Assembly (NCBI RefSeq): GCF_000379605.1
Contig: NZ_KB902613.1
Location: 1 to 64,000 of the forward strand
Source of the DNA: Rhizobium giardinii bv. giardinii H152
GTDB lineage: Bacteria; Pseudomonadota; Alphaproteobacteria; Rhizobiales; Rhizobiaceae
DNA: 64,000 bases
Direction of reading: 5' to 3'
Shown: in pieces, positions 17,048 to 25,402 of the stretch
Numbering within the stretch: position 1 is the stretch's first letter
How the letters are laid out: each line of letters starts with the position of its first letter
Notes under the pieces: model-generated
Told to the model about the DNA's origin: nothing
Seen by the model: only the letters and a program-made list of their open reading frames with translations
Databases searched by the model: none
Translations under genes and position numbers: made by a program

Positions 17048-19023
17048 TCGAGATTATCGGGGTCAAGGAAGGGCAGGAGTATGAGGCTGCCCTTCATATC
17101 AGACGTTTGCTCTTAAACGTCTGGCCTGACTTGGCTCAGAGCAGGCGCGACAGAGTAAAGATCTTCGTCGGCTTCAAGATGTATGGCCAAGCTGTCGAGG
17201 ACCTGGATCTCGTGGTAGTCGGGCTTCTGGGCGAGCCACGCGAATTTGCAGTCGAGTTCAAATTTTATCCCCGAGAAGGGGAGCCATTTCTTCCACGACA
17301 GGCTTGGGTCAAGAACTTCGCACTTCTCATCGAAGTCAAATCTCATGATGCCGGTGGGGTGCACTTCGACGACAAGGTCGCATCAGTGCGCTACATGCGC
17401 AACGGTACGGCAAAGTGGGAATGCGTCACAGAAAAGAACCGGATCCAGATGTTTGAGTTCAAGAAGTACCTGGCGCGGCACGGACTTGATCGCATCCATG
17501 TGCAGGATTTGATTCTTTTTACTGGCCTTCGTGAAGTTGATCTGCCGGAGCGGCCGCATAATTGTATCGCAAATGATGCGAGCTTTGAGCGATACCTGAA
17601 CGTCCTCGGACAGATCTCCCGGCCACATCGTAACGGCAATCGGGTGACGCTTTCCTTTGGACCGGATGAGGCGTTCGAAGGGGTTCTGGCGGGCAAGTTC
17701 GGTCTCTTCGAGGCCATCGAGCCGACGCCGCTCGATCGGCGGCGGATGGATATCGTCGCCAAGAAATCGGTGCCCGATGAATGGCTCGACGATCTCGGCA
17801 AACGGCAGACCATCCTCAGAGGCCGGGGAGGGGTGGGCAAAACAGTTAATTTGCTCCAGATGGCGTATCGATCTTATGATCAACGCCAAGAGCGTTCCCT
17901 CCTGCTCACGTTCAACAAAGCGCTCGTTGCCGACCTTCGAAGAACGATGGCCCTTCTCGGTGTTCCCCGCAGCGTCGAGAACGGCGGGATTGCGATCGAG
18001 ACGGCCCATGGGTTTTTTGGCAGGGTCATGCTCGCCCTTGGCGTGATCTCTGATTACGATGGCTTCCTTGAAGATTTTGAGCTCCATAAAGCCAATCTCA
18101 TCGAATTCTTGCAAACGGGCGCGATCAGCAATGATGATCTTCTTGAACTCGGACGCGGATCGCCGGCAGACTTCGACTGGGATCTTATCTTTGTTGATGA
18201 AGGGCAAGATTGGCCGCAAGACGAGATCGACATTTTGCGACGCATTTTCGGCACGGAGCGGATCACCGTTTCGGATGGCGTCGATCAATTCGTCCGTGAT
18301 GGTGTGGCTGACTGGATCACCGGAACAGCCAAGGGAAGTGTGCAGTCTCGCCGCTTGAAGCGAAGTATGCGCATGAAATCGAATATTGCGATTTTTGCCA
18401 GCGATGTCGCACAGGCCCTCGGTATCCTGGACTGGGATGTCGAGCCGAACAGTGATGCCGCTGGCGGACGCGTCATCATCGTTGAGGGCGATCTGTTCGA
18501 CCGGCCTCAGGTTCTCCGTGATCTGGCGGGGGAGGCACTGGCGCTTGGCAATCATCCCGTAGACATGCTGGCCTGTGTGCCACCATCCATGGTGCGCGCA
18601 ACAAGCGATGATGGTCTGTGCAGCGCCGCCGATCACTATGTGAAGTCCGGTGGTAGGGTTTGGGACGGAACTGCTCGGGATGTGAGAGAATTTTTCGCAA
18701 GCCATCGCGATGAGCTTCGGTTCGTTCAATACGACTCATGTCGAGGGCTGGAAGCCTGGACGTCCATCAATTTTGGCCTCGATCAGCTTTGGGATTACAA
18801 GTTCAACCAAGTGCTTCTATCGAATCGTAAAAACGATGATCTGCTGACGAGCAAGGAAGAAAGTGCTGCTGCACATGCTGCCAGATGGATCATGATCCCG
18901 CTGACGCGGGCGATGGACACGATTGTCGTTAATGTTGGCACCGGGAAGAGTGTCTTAAAGTCTGCGTTGATGGACGTGCACGGCAAGCGTCGCGATTTCG
19001 TACAATGGATCGTCAACACGTGA
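17044..19023 (+). CDS. Nuclease-like domain fused to an SF1 (UvrD-type) helicase
   Basis: A 659-residue two-domain protein. Residues 1-170 look like a NERD or restriction-endonuclease-like fold: an acidic DLDLVVVG (53-60), EFAVEFKF (68-75) and LIEVKS (95-100) give the D...ExK pattern of a metal-dependent nuclease. The C-terminal part is an SF1 helicase with Walker A GRGGVGKT (260-267), DEGQDW (385-390), a SRRLKRSMR segment, and IPLTRAMDTIVV near the end. The GTG start overlaps the giant helicase stop as GTGA. It would supply DNA cleavage and translocation to the system. Which of the acidic residues are catalytic is inferred. Confidence 0.8.
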   Translation: MIEIIGVKEGQEYEAALHIRRLLLNVWPDLAQSRRDRVKIFVGFKMYGQAVEDLDLVVVGLLGEPREFAVEFKFYPREGEPFLPRQAWVKNFALLIEVKSHDAGGVHFDDKVASVRYMRNGTAKWECVTEKNRIQMFEFKKYLARHGLDRIHVQDLILFTGLREVDLPERPHNCIANDASFERYLNVLGQISRPHRNGNRVTLSFGPDEAFEGVLAGKFGLFEAIEPTPLDRRRMDIVAKKSVPDEWLDDLGKRQTILRGRGGVGKTVNLLQMAYRSYDQRQERSLLLTFNKALVADLRRTMALLGVPRSVENGGIAIETAHGFFGRVMLALGVISDYDGFLEDFELHKANLIEFLQTGAISNDDLLELGRGSPADFDWDLIFVDEGQDWPQDEIDILRRIFGTERITVSDGVDQFVRDGVADWITGTAKGSVQSRRLKRSMRMKSNIAIFASDVAQALGILDWDVEPNSDAAGGRVIIVEGDLFDRPQVLRDLAGEALALGNHPVDMLACVPPSMVRATSDDGLCSAADHYVKSGGRVWDGTARDVREFFASHRDELRFVQYDSCRGLEAWTSINFGLDQLWDYKFNQVLLSNRKNDDLLTSKEESAAAHAARWIMIPLTRAMDTIVVNVGTGKSVLKSALMDVHGKRRDFVQWIVNT

Positions 19024-19180
19024 TTTTCCGTTGAGCGATAATTGACCCAAGAGAAAGCTCTCTCCCAAAAACAAAAACGCACAATCCTCCAATTAATCAG
19101 CTGACAGCGCCATCCTATCACGTCATGTTAGCGACCGCCCGATGCGACTAACCACGAGCAGCGGCCACGGAGGAATGGAC

Positions 19181-20725
19181 ATGATAGCAAAGAACGAGGA
19201 GATCGTCGCAAGGCAGGAGGCCTATGCTTCATCGCAAGATGTGATTACGCGGCACGGGCTAACCATCGACGAGGCCTTCATCCGCGGGATCAGGCATATC
19301 GGATATCGCAGCAATCTCCACGCCTTTGCTGAACTTATCGACAATTCGATTCAGGCCTATGCGCAGCGAGTTGATCTCGTCTTCGGATATGCCGATGACG
19401 GCTCGGCCAAGAAGCCTAATCGGATCGCCGTCATAGACGACGGACATGGGATGCCTGCCGCAATGATGCGGCTGGCGATGATGTGGGGAGGGACGCATAG
19501 GGAGGACGACCGGGAAGGTTTGGGACGATATGGCTACGGCCTCCCGTGCGCTGCAGTCAGTATCGGACGCCGTTTCAGGATTTTGTCAAAGTTAGACGGC
19601 GGTCCAGTTTTTGAGGTTCGCCTCGACCTCGATGATCTTGAAAATGGCTCTTACAGAGCCGCAGACGGTCAAATCAGCCTGCCTAACGCCCAGCTAACGG
19701 AAATCCCCGATTTTGTCTCCCAGCACATCCAAAAGAACTATCTTCAGGGATGGCGGTCCGGAACAATCGTTGTTCTGGAAAAGCTTGATCGCGTAGAATG
19801 GACGACAGCACTGGGGATGCGGACAAACCTGCTTCGCCACCTAGGGGTGACCTACCATAAGATATCGGAACTTGCGGACCTTTATGTGGACGGTATCCGC
19901 GTCCGCCCCATTGATCCGCTTTTTCTCACGCCGTCCGCAGACTATTTCGGGCTTGACGACGACCGAGCGGTTCCGCTTGAGCCTGTCACGATCTCAATAA
20001 AGAACCCTGTTTCGGGTCGAGAAGGGAAGATCACGCTACGCTACTCGTGGCTGCCGCCGACTTTCGGCGCACTCGATAAGATGCGAGATGCGGTCGGTCT
20101 CAACGCCAACCAGCGCTTCCCCATACTAAAGGACTATCATGGCCTGATCTTCAGTCGCAACGGTCGTTTGATCGACGTTCAAAACCGCGCTCCATGGACG
20201 GTTTTCATCAACAACGACCGCTACATTCGCATTGAGATTGAATTTTCTGCCACACTTGACGAGCTTTTCGGTGTGACAACATCGAAGCAGCAGGTTTCTA
20301 TTTCAGCTCTGATATGGGATGCCTTGCGCCAGGCGGGCATTCACAAGGCTATTGAGCAGCTTCGCAGCAAGGTGAAACAGGCAAAGCTCGTTCGCTCCGC
20401 GATACTTCCACCGCCGCCGATGTCGAAGCCCCCAAGGGCTGTCGTTCAACCAGAGGCCCGGGTCGAGCAACCTCGTCAAGCTGGGCTCAAGTCGGGTGTT
20501 CCTCCTCTTCTCATCGAAGACAAAGAGGGGAGGATGGTAGCAAACGGGACCCATCCGTTATTCAATGGATCGGCGGGTGCGGCCGCGTGTGCAAATGCCC
20601 TACACAAACTTGTCGATATGCTCGCCAACCAGGCGGGTTCTACTAGCGCGCGAAGCAGGGATCAATATGGTGACTTGCTGACAGGGTGGTGCCGACTGGC
20701 ATGGCCGGTTCAATCGGATGGCTGA
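19181..20725 (+). CDS. MORC-like GHKL ATPase
   Basis: A 514-residue ATPase of the GHKL (Hsp90/MutL/MORC) class. All nucleotide-binding motifs are present: ELIDNSIQA (51-59), IDDGHGMP (85-92), GGTHRED with GLGRYGYGLP (113-122), and a downstream transducer-like region ending in an arginine-rich helical stretch. It lacks histidine-kinase dimerisation motifs, and the layout fits MORC or MutL-like clamps that close around DNA. I start at the ATG at 19181, spaced 6 nt from GGAGGA; an ATG at 19175 is too close to that site. It lies 157 bp after the nuclease-helicase, so it may have its own promoter. Prokaryotic MORC ATPases are known from restriction-like operons. Confidence 0.85.
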   Translation: MIAKNEEIVARQEAYASSQDVITRHGLTIDEAFIRGIRHIGYRSNLHAFAELIDNSIQAYAQRVDLVFGYADDGSAKKPNRIAVIDDGHGMPAAMMRLAMMWGGTHREDDREGLGRYGYGLPCAAVSIGRRFRILSKLDGGPVFEVRLDLDDLENGSYRAADGQISLPNAQLTEIPDFVSQHIQKNYLQGWRSGTIVVLEKLDRVEWTTALGMRTNLLRHLGVTYHKISELADLYVDGIRVRPIDPLFLTPSADYFGLDDDRAVPLEPVTISIKNPVSGREGKITLRYSWLPPTFGALDKMRDAVGLNANQRFPILKDYHGLIFSRNGRLIDVQNRAPWTVFINNDRYIRIEIEFSATLDELFGVTTSKQQVSISALIWDALRQAGIHKAIEQLRSKVKQAKLVRSAILPPPPMSKPPRAVVQPEARVEQPRQAGLKSGVPPLLIEDKEGRMVANGTHPLFNGSAGAAACANALHKLVDMLANQAGSTSARSRDQYGDLLTGWCRLAWPVQSDG

Positions 20726-20746
20726 TATCATGGCTCGACCTGCAAG

Positions 20747-22837
20747 ATGACGAACAAGACGAATAATGGACTATCTCAAGGACCACGGCGGCCCGGTTCA
20801 GCACGTTCGTTCTCTCCTTTTCTGGCGCCGGGTGAAAAGGCGCAACTCCAGTCCCTGCTAAAGGCCGGAGGTGGTGCGCCACCGAGCTTTGCCGACGCGC
20901 TTCGCGATCTTGCCAGGCAGTATATCGACGACGGGGAGAGCCTCAAGCTCAGGGCAATCTGTCTGCTCGTTGCCGATCTCGTTGAGCAGGGTTGGCGCGT
21001 CTCCGTCAATGACGGGAACATATTGTTCGAACCACCCGGAATCACCCGAGCGGGGAGTCAAACCGTTGACGATGTTAAAGCGCGAGTGCGGACCGCGCTT
21101 CAAACGGCACGCCAGCGACAGCTCAAGGAGTCGTCCGTTGTCTCATTTGTTCGCAGAATGGAAAAGCGATTCGTTCGGGCAAATGGCCAGAAAAGTTCAA
21201 TTTTGGACCTGATTGACGATGGCGCTGCGTTGTCGAAAGCGCTGTCGTCGATAAATGAAGTAGACGGCGACAGACGACAGGCGATGCTCGCAAGCTTGAT
21301 TGATCCAGTGATCGAGATTTGCGAGGCCGGCAATTGCTGCCGTCACACCGGCATAAAACTGATCGATATCTGGCGATATTTTCGGCACACATGGGCGCAC
21401 GAATACAGGCCGATACCTGGTCGCCAATTGCTGATCCTGATCCGCAATGCAGCCCGCGTAAACTACCCCATCATCGGCATTGCCATGCTCGCGAGCCCCG
21501 TAATGCGTGTAAATGTCCGCGACCGATGGATCGGATGGCTCCGAGAAGAAACCAGGCTTCGGTTGGAGAGCGGGTCATTCGACCCTAAAGGGCTCGCGCA
21601 GTCACTACAATCACAGCTTGAACAATCGATCGCCGCCATCCGGTGGGACGATCTTGTCCAGGCGGATGACATCGCCGAGCCGAGTGAGGCAACCGTCTTG
21701 CGTTTGGAGCAGAAGGCTGCCGGAGCCGCCTATGCCAGGGAAATGGAATTGCGTGCTCATTTTGACGCCCGCCAGGATCATGGAGAGCCTGTTTCGCCGC
21801 TGCGAGGCGCGGTCAAGAGCAATGCCGTTAACGCAGACTGGTCGGCACTGTCCGAGGACCTTCTGTTCGTCCGCAAGCGCGCCGAGGTTCTTGCGCAGTT
21901 GCTATTTGCTCGACAGATGTTCCGGGCGGCCCGCCTAGATGAAGAGCCTGCGCTGGCGTTGGAACAATTGCTCGCGGGCCGCAGCGGTCAGCGCGCAATC
22001 GATATCGTTTTGACCGAATGCAGGAAGGCTGGCCTGTCGAGCAGAATCGCTGATGTCAGCGTTTGCGGAGCGGTCGCTCCCTACAATGAACTGCTTGGCG
22101 GTAAGCTCGTGGCCTTGCTTCTCGCCTCTGAGGAAGTGCGAAGCGCCTACGAGCGTCGATACAGCAATCAGGTCAGCGTGATAGCTTCACAAATGGCCGG
22201 GCGCCCGATTTCGAAGCCGGCGGATCTTCGTATTTTAACGACAACAAGTCTCTATGGAATCGGCTCGAGTCAATACAACAGGCTTTCGCTCCAAGCGAAA
22301 AACAGCCCACTGCTAAAGACTGACGTCATCTGGAAACCGATCGGCAGCAGTCTGACTGGCGGATATGGCACACTGCATCTCGGGGCTGATACCGCAAACG
22401 CGCTTCGATCCATGGCTCAGTCCCGGCACTTTTCGCGTCGAATCAACAATCGGTTCGGCGAAGGCACCAGTCCGAGGCTCCGACAAATGAGGGAAGGTCT
22501 CGATGCCCTTGGTCTCGATAGCGACACGATTCTTCACCATGCAACACCACGTTTGTTTTACGCGTGTGAACTTGGTGCCGGGGCACGAGAGGCGCTTTTG
22601 GGACTATCCAATCAGGACGTTCAGTGTGAACCTGCCGTCGCAATTGCCGACGCTTGGCGTCGCCGCTGGTTGAACGAGAGAAGCCGTAGACCAGAGACCC
22701 TTGCAAAGCTGCAAGGGCTCGGACCTTCCAGCGTCCAAGCGAGCCTACATCCGGTAGAAGTCCCTGATTTGTTTGAAAGCGGAAAGGGTAAACCTTTCCG
22801 CGATGACGCGGCCGGCCAAGCTTGGACTGGCCGTTAG
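20747..22837 (+). CDS. DUF4338 protein, DruA-like
   Basis: A 696-residue protein. The segment RDRWIGW (about 258-264), followed by VCGAVAPYNELLGGKLVALL (about 438-457), SEEVRSAYERRY and TTTSLYGIGSSQYNR (about 498-512), fits my memory of DUF4338, the family of the Druantia protein DruA. It is longer than classical DruA because of a 200-residue N-terminal extension that I cannot assign and a middle stretch with little similarity. The role of DruA is not well established. It starts 21 bp after the MORC-like gene, with a weak ribosome site, so coupling to that gene is likely. A family search is needed to confirm the assignment. Confidence 0.72.
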   Translation: MTNKTNNGLSQGPRRPGSARSFSPFLAPGEKAQLQSLLKAGGGAPPSFADALRDLARQYIDDGESLKLRAICLLVADLVEQGWRVSVNDGNILFEPPGITRAGSQTVDDVKARVRTALQTARQRQLKESSVVSFVRRMEKRFVRANGQKSSILDLIDDGAALSKALSSINEVDGDRRQAMLASLIDPVIEICEAGNCCRHTGIKLIDIWRYFRHTWAHEYRPIPGRQLLILIRNAARVNYPIIGIAMLASPVMRVNVRDRWIGWLREETRLRLESGSFDPKGLAQSLQSQLEQSIAAIRWDDLVQADDIAEPSEATVLRLEQKAAGAAYAREMELRAHFDARQDHGEPVSPLRGAVKSNAVNADWSALSEDLLFVRKRAEVLAQLLFARQMFRAARLDEEPALALEQLLAGRSGQRAIDIVLTECRKAGLSSRIADVSVCGAVAPYNELLGGKLVALLLASEEVRSAYERRYSNQVSVIASQMAGRPISKPADLRILTTTSLYGIGSSQYNRLSLQAKNSPLLKTDVIWKPIGSSLTGGYGTLHLGADTANALRSMAQSRHFSRRINNRFGEGTSPRLRQMREGLDALGLDSDTILHHATPRLFYACELGAGAREALLGLSNQDVQCEPAVAIADAWRRRWLNERSRRPETLAKLQGLGPSSVQASLHPVEVPDLFESGKGKPFRDDAAGQAWTGR

Positions 22838-22840
22838 CTT

Positions 22841-22900
22841 CCGTCGTCAATCATATGCAAAACCCCTATTTTTTTGTTTGTTTTTGCGTATGATCGACGG
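22841..22900 (+). promoter_or_regulatory. Inverted repeat and likely promoter of the AbiE pair
   Basis: Two arms face each other immediately upstream of abiEi: CCGTCGTCAATCATATGCAA (22841-22860) and, on the other strand, a copy reading CCGTCGATCATACGCAAAAA (22881-22900), separated by a T-rich spacer. AbiEi antitoxins are known to repress their own operon by binding inverted repeats. A -10-like TATGAT at 22889-22894 lies 6 nt before the ATG, and there is no ribosome site, so the message may be leaderless. Confidence 0.6.
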
Positions 22901-23719
22901 ATGGCATCTGTGGACGATTTCATCGAAGAAAAGCTCATCAGCGGGTACTCCACATTTACCCGCGAAGAGGCATTGGCTAAGCTCTCGCTGAAACCCGAGG
23001 CGTTCACGGCTGCATTGACGCGGCAAATCTCCAAAAAGAGGGTAGCCAATCCAAGGCACGGATTTTACATTATCCTACGGCCTGAAGACAGGATTGCCGG
23101 AGCTCCGGATCCGGCGCGCTGGATCGATCCGTTGATGAAATATCTGGGCCTAGACTACCGGATATCCCTCTTGCGCGCGGCCGCGATGCATGGCTCTTCG
23201 CACCAGGCCGCGATGGTGTTTCAAGTTGTCGTCCCGCAGCAGTTCCGTTCAATCGTGATCGGACGCCACCGCATCCAGTTCATCTACTTGGCGCCCGGCA
23301 TCTTTAGCGCAACCAACCACGGGGAATGGCTGACGTCCCTGAAGACGGATGCCGGCTACGCTCAAGCCGCAGGCGTGGAACTAACGCTCCTTGACTGCAT
23401 CCGCTACTTTAAGCGCGCCACCGGTATCAACGGCGTGGCTCAAATTGCGAAGGACATCGGCGACCGAGCGAATCCAAAAAAGTTGGCGTCGATCGCGCAG
23501 CACTTCGAAAATACCTCAGTTAGACGTCTCGGCTACTTGCTCGATTTGTCGAACCACAAAAAGCAGGCTGACGCATTACAGCCATTTGCCCAGCAAACCG
23601 ACAAGTATACGCCACTCGACCCATCAGTGAGGCCTCTGATCGAGGGCCTTTCCATCTCTGAAACAAGAGATGATCGGTGGCGTCTCGACATCAATGAAAC
23701 CGTGGAGATCGACTTTTGA
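22901..23719 (+). CDS. abiEi: Type IV toxin-antitoxin antitoxin, AbiEi family
   Basis: A 272-residue antitoxin and autorepressor. The N-terminus is a winged-helix-type segment (FTREEALAKLSLKPEAFTAAL, then ANPRHGFYIILRPEDR) as in AbiEi proteins; the C-terminal part carries the antitoxin domain with VELTLLDCIRYFKR and RRLGYLLDL. I use the ATG at 22901; an in-frame ATG at 22874 would include a T-rich stretch overlapping the operator. The stop overlaps the TTG start of the toxin. In this system the two proteins do not bind each other; the antitoxin counters the toxin's effect. It lies 63 bp after the DUF4338 gene and may be an independent defence module. Confidence 0.88.
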   Translation: MASVDDFIEEKLISGYSTFTREEALAKLSLKPEAFTAALTRQISKKRVANPRHGFYIILRPEDRIAGAPDPARWIDPLMKYLGLDYRISLLRAAAMHGSSHQAAMVFQVVVPQQFRSIVIGRHRIQFIYLAPGIFSATNHGEWLTSLKTDAGYAQAAGVELTLLDCIRYFKRATGINGVAQIAKDIGDRANPKKLASIAQHFENTSVRRLGYLLDLSNHKKQADALQPFAQQTDKYTPLDPSVRPLIEGLSISETRDDRWRLDINETVEIDF

Positions 23720-24582
23720 TCCCGAACTCGCATCTAACAGCCTGGGCTGCGCAGGCGCCGTGGCCGGACTCTCGCCAGATCGAACAAGATCTCGTTATTT
23801 CTCGCGCTCTCTGTGACCTCTTTTCGGCGCCGAAGCTCCAGGGCAAGATCGCCTTCCGAGGTGGCACAGCAATCAACAAACTGCTTTTCAAACAGCCCTT
23901 GCGCTATTCAGAAGATATCGACTTGGTTCAGATCACTGCCGAACCGATCGGACCCACAATCGATGCAATCCGCGACGCTCTGTCATGGCTGGGGAAGTTC
24001 AAAAGAGAGCAGGCGGGTCATTCTACGCACCTCATCTTCCGCTTCGCACCGGAGGCGGAGCCTGAATCGTCGCTGAAGCTAAAGGTAGAGATAAACACAC
24101 GCGAGCACAAATCGCTGTTCGGGACTCACGCGTACCCGTTTAAGGTAGAGAATGGATGGTTCGTCGGTACCGCCGATATCGTATCCTATGACAAGGAAGA
24201 GCTGTTCGGCACAAAACTCAGGGCTCTCCTGCAGCGGAGAAAGAACCGCGATCTTTTTGATTTACATGAAGGCTGGCGCGAGCTTTCTCTCGACGCGGGA
24301 CGGCTTGTCGCTGCTTTCGAGCACTACCTTTCGCTCGAGGACAATGTCATCACGCGGGCGAACGCGGAGCAACGTATGCTCGAAAAGCTGACGAAAAGTC
24401 TGACGGAGGACATCGCGCCGTTGCTTCCCCCAGGCGTAGAGTTCACGGACGACGACGCTCTTCATGCGTTCGGAGTTATTTGGAAGGAGGTCCTACCATT
24501 GCTCAACGGCGAGCCATGGAAGTCGTCCGAAAAAGCGATAGAGCAACTTCGTGAGAAGAGATTCCCTAAGCTTCTCTTGTAG
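23716..24582 (+). CDS. abiEii: Nucleotidyltransferase toxin, AbiEii/AbiGii family
   Basis: A 288-residue toxin of the DNA polymerase beta-like nucleotidyltransferase superfamily. Signature residues are IAFRGGTAINKLLF (about residues 44-57), followed by RYSEDIDLVQI (about 64-74), giving the GG...DxD catalytic pattern, and a later KLRALLQRRKNRDLFDL. Family toxins are GTP-dependent and cause abortive infection. The TTG at 23716-23718 is the start because it overlaps the antitoxin stop (TTGA), a strong coupling signal. It ends the plus-strand block; the next genes face the other way. Confidence 0.9.
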   Translation: MIPNSHLTAWAAQAPWPDSRQIEQDLVISRALCDLFSAPKLQGKIAFRGGTAINKLLFKQPLRYSEDIDLVQITAEPIGPTIDAIRDALSWLGKFKREQAGHSTHLIFRFAPEAEPESSLKLKVEINTREHKSLFGTHAYPFKVENGWFVGTADIVSYDKEELFGTKLRALLQRRKNRDLFDLHEGWRELSLDAGRLVAAFEHYLSLEDNVITRANAEQRMLEKLTKSLTEDIAPLLPPGVEFTDDDALHAFGVIWKEVLPLLNGEPWKSSEKAIEQLREKRFPKLLL

Positions 24583-24734
24583 TCGCAACTGCCTCCAAAA
24601 GCGACAATTGTGCAGGGAATATCCACGACCGTGCGCGTGTCACAGTGCCGCATGATTAGCGGGCCTGCGGTTCGATTTCCGCGCAAGAAGCTCGCCCTGC
24701 GCACGAGCTTACTGCACGAGTCCTCGATCAAGTC

Positions 24735-25235
24735 TCATCCGCTTTCTCGACCGAAGGTCTGCTGAAACGGCAAGTATCCGACAAAACCTGTTATCTTCCA
24801 TGCGTGATCTTCCATTGTGCAAAAGAACACCGATTGCCAGTTCAGTCTTTGCGATCCGCCGTCGGCGAGTGCGATCGCGTCATCGAAAGTTTTTCGCGCC
24901 GTGGCGGTGTGTCCTTCGACGCGGATATCGAGCATGTTCGTGGCGCGAAACAACGCCTTCCGCCGATCTTCCCCATACTCTGTCGCCGCAGCGCGACGTG
25001 CGTCGCAAAGCCAGGCGTCTCGATAGGTTTCGACCGTCGGAAACCGAACTTCCCAATCAGCCGGATCGAGTGAGGCTTTGGCATCCAGCCCACAGAAGCC
25101 GTCGTACTTGAACGAGTTGGCAAAAATCGACCAGTCCTCGTTGACGAAGCCATCGACGTCCTTTCGCACGAGCATTTCCCAAATTGCGTGTCGCTCCTGG
25201 TCGGAGGGGGCAAAGGGGTTGGTATCGTAAGCCAT
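24735..25235 (-). CDS. NTF2-like protein of unknown function
   Basis: A 166-residue protein with an NTF2/SnoaL-like look: an N-terminal helical half (ERHAIWEMLVRKD) and a C-terminal antiparallel part ending TMEDHAWKITGFVGYLPF. I start at the ATG at 25235, which has AGAGGA 8 nt upstream; a longer frame to 25388 is not needed. It lies 167 bp downstream of nagA on the same strand. A role in amino-sugar use is possible only by position. Such small folds are often binding proteins or isomerases. Confidence 0.65.
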   Translation of the reverse strand: MAYDTNPFAPSDQERHAIWEMLVRKDVDGFVNEDWSIFANSFKYDGFCGLDAKASLDPADWEVRFPTVETYRDAWLCDARRAAATEYGEDRRKALFRATNMLDIRVEGHTATARKTFDDAIALADGGSQRLNWQSVFFCTMEDHAWKITGFVGYLPFQQTFGRESG

Positions 25236-25402
25236 CAGTTCGGTCCTCTGATCGTTAAAGAATGAGAAATTTACACGCCTCGTGCCGGTGTCACCTGGGT
25301 CCGACGGATCGAGACTATTGAGGAAAGCCTGCCAAGGGGTCATACGGCGCCGGTTCGCGCGTCGTCGGCATTGCCGACGGCTCCGCATATAACCTCATCT
25401 TG

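Noticed and set aside
17383-18729. 448-residue minus-strand ORF
   Set aside because: Antisense to the nuclease-SF1 helicase gene, which carries the Walker motifs.
24640-24700. T-arm-like GGTTCGATTTCC suggesting a tRNA or att site
   Set aside because: The flanking bases do not fold into a cloverleaf and no acceptor or anticodon arm is found, so it gives no support for a tRNA integration site.
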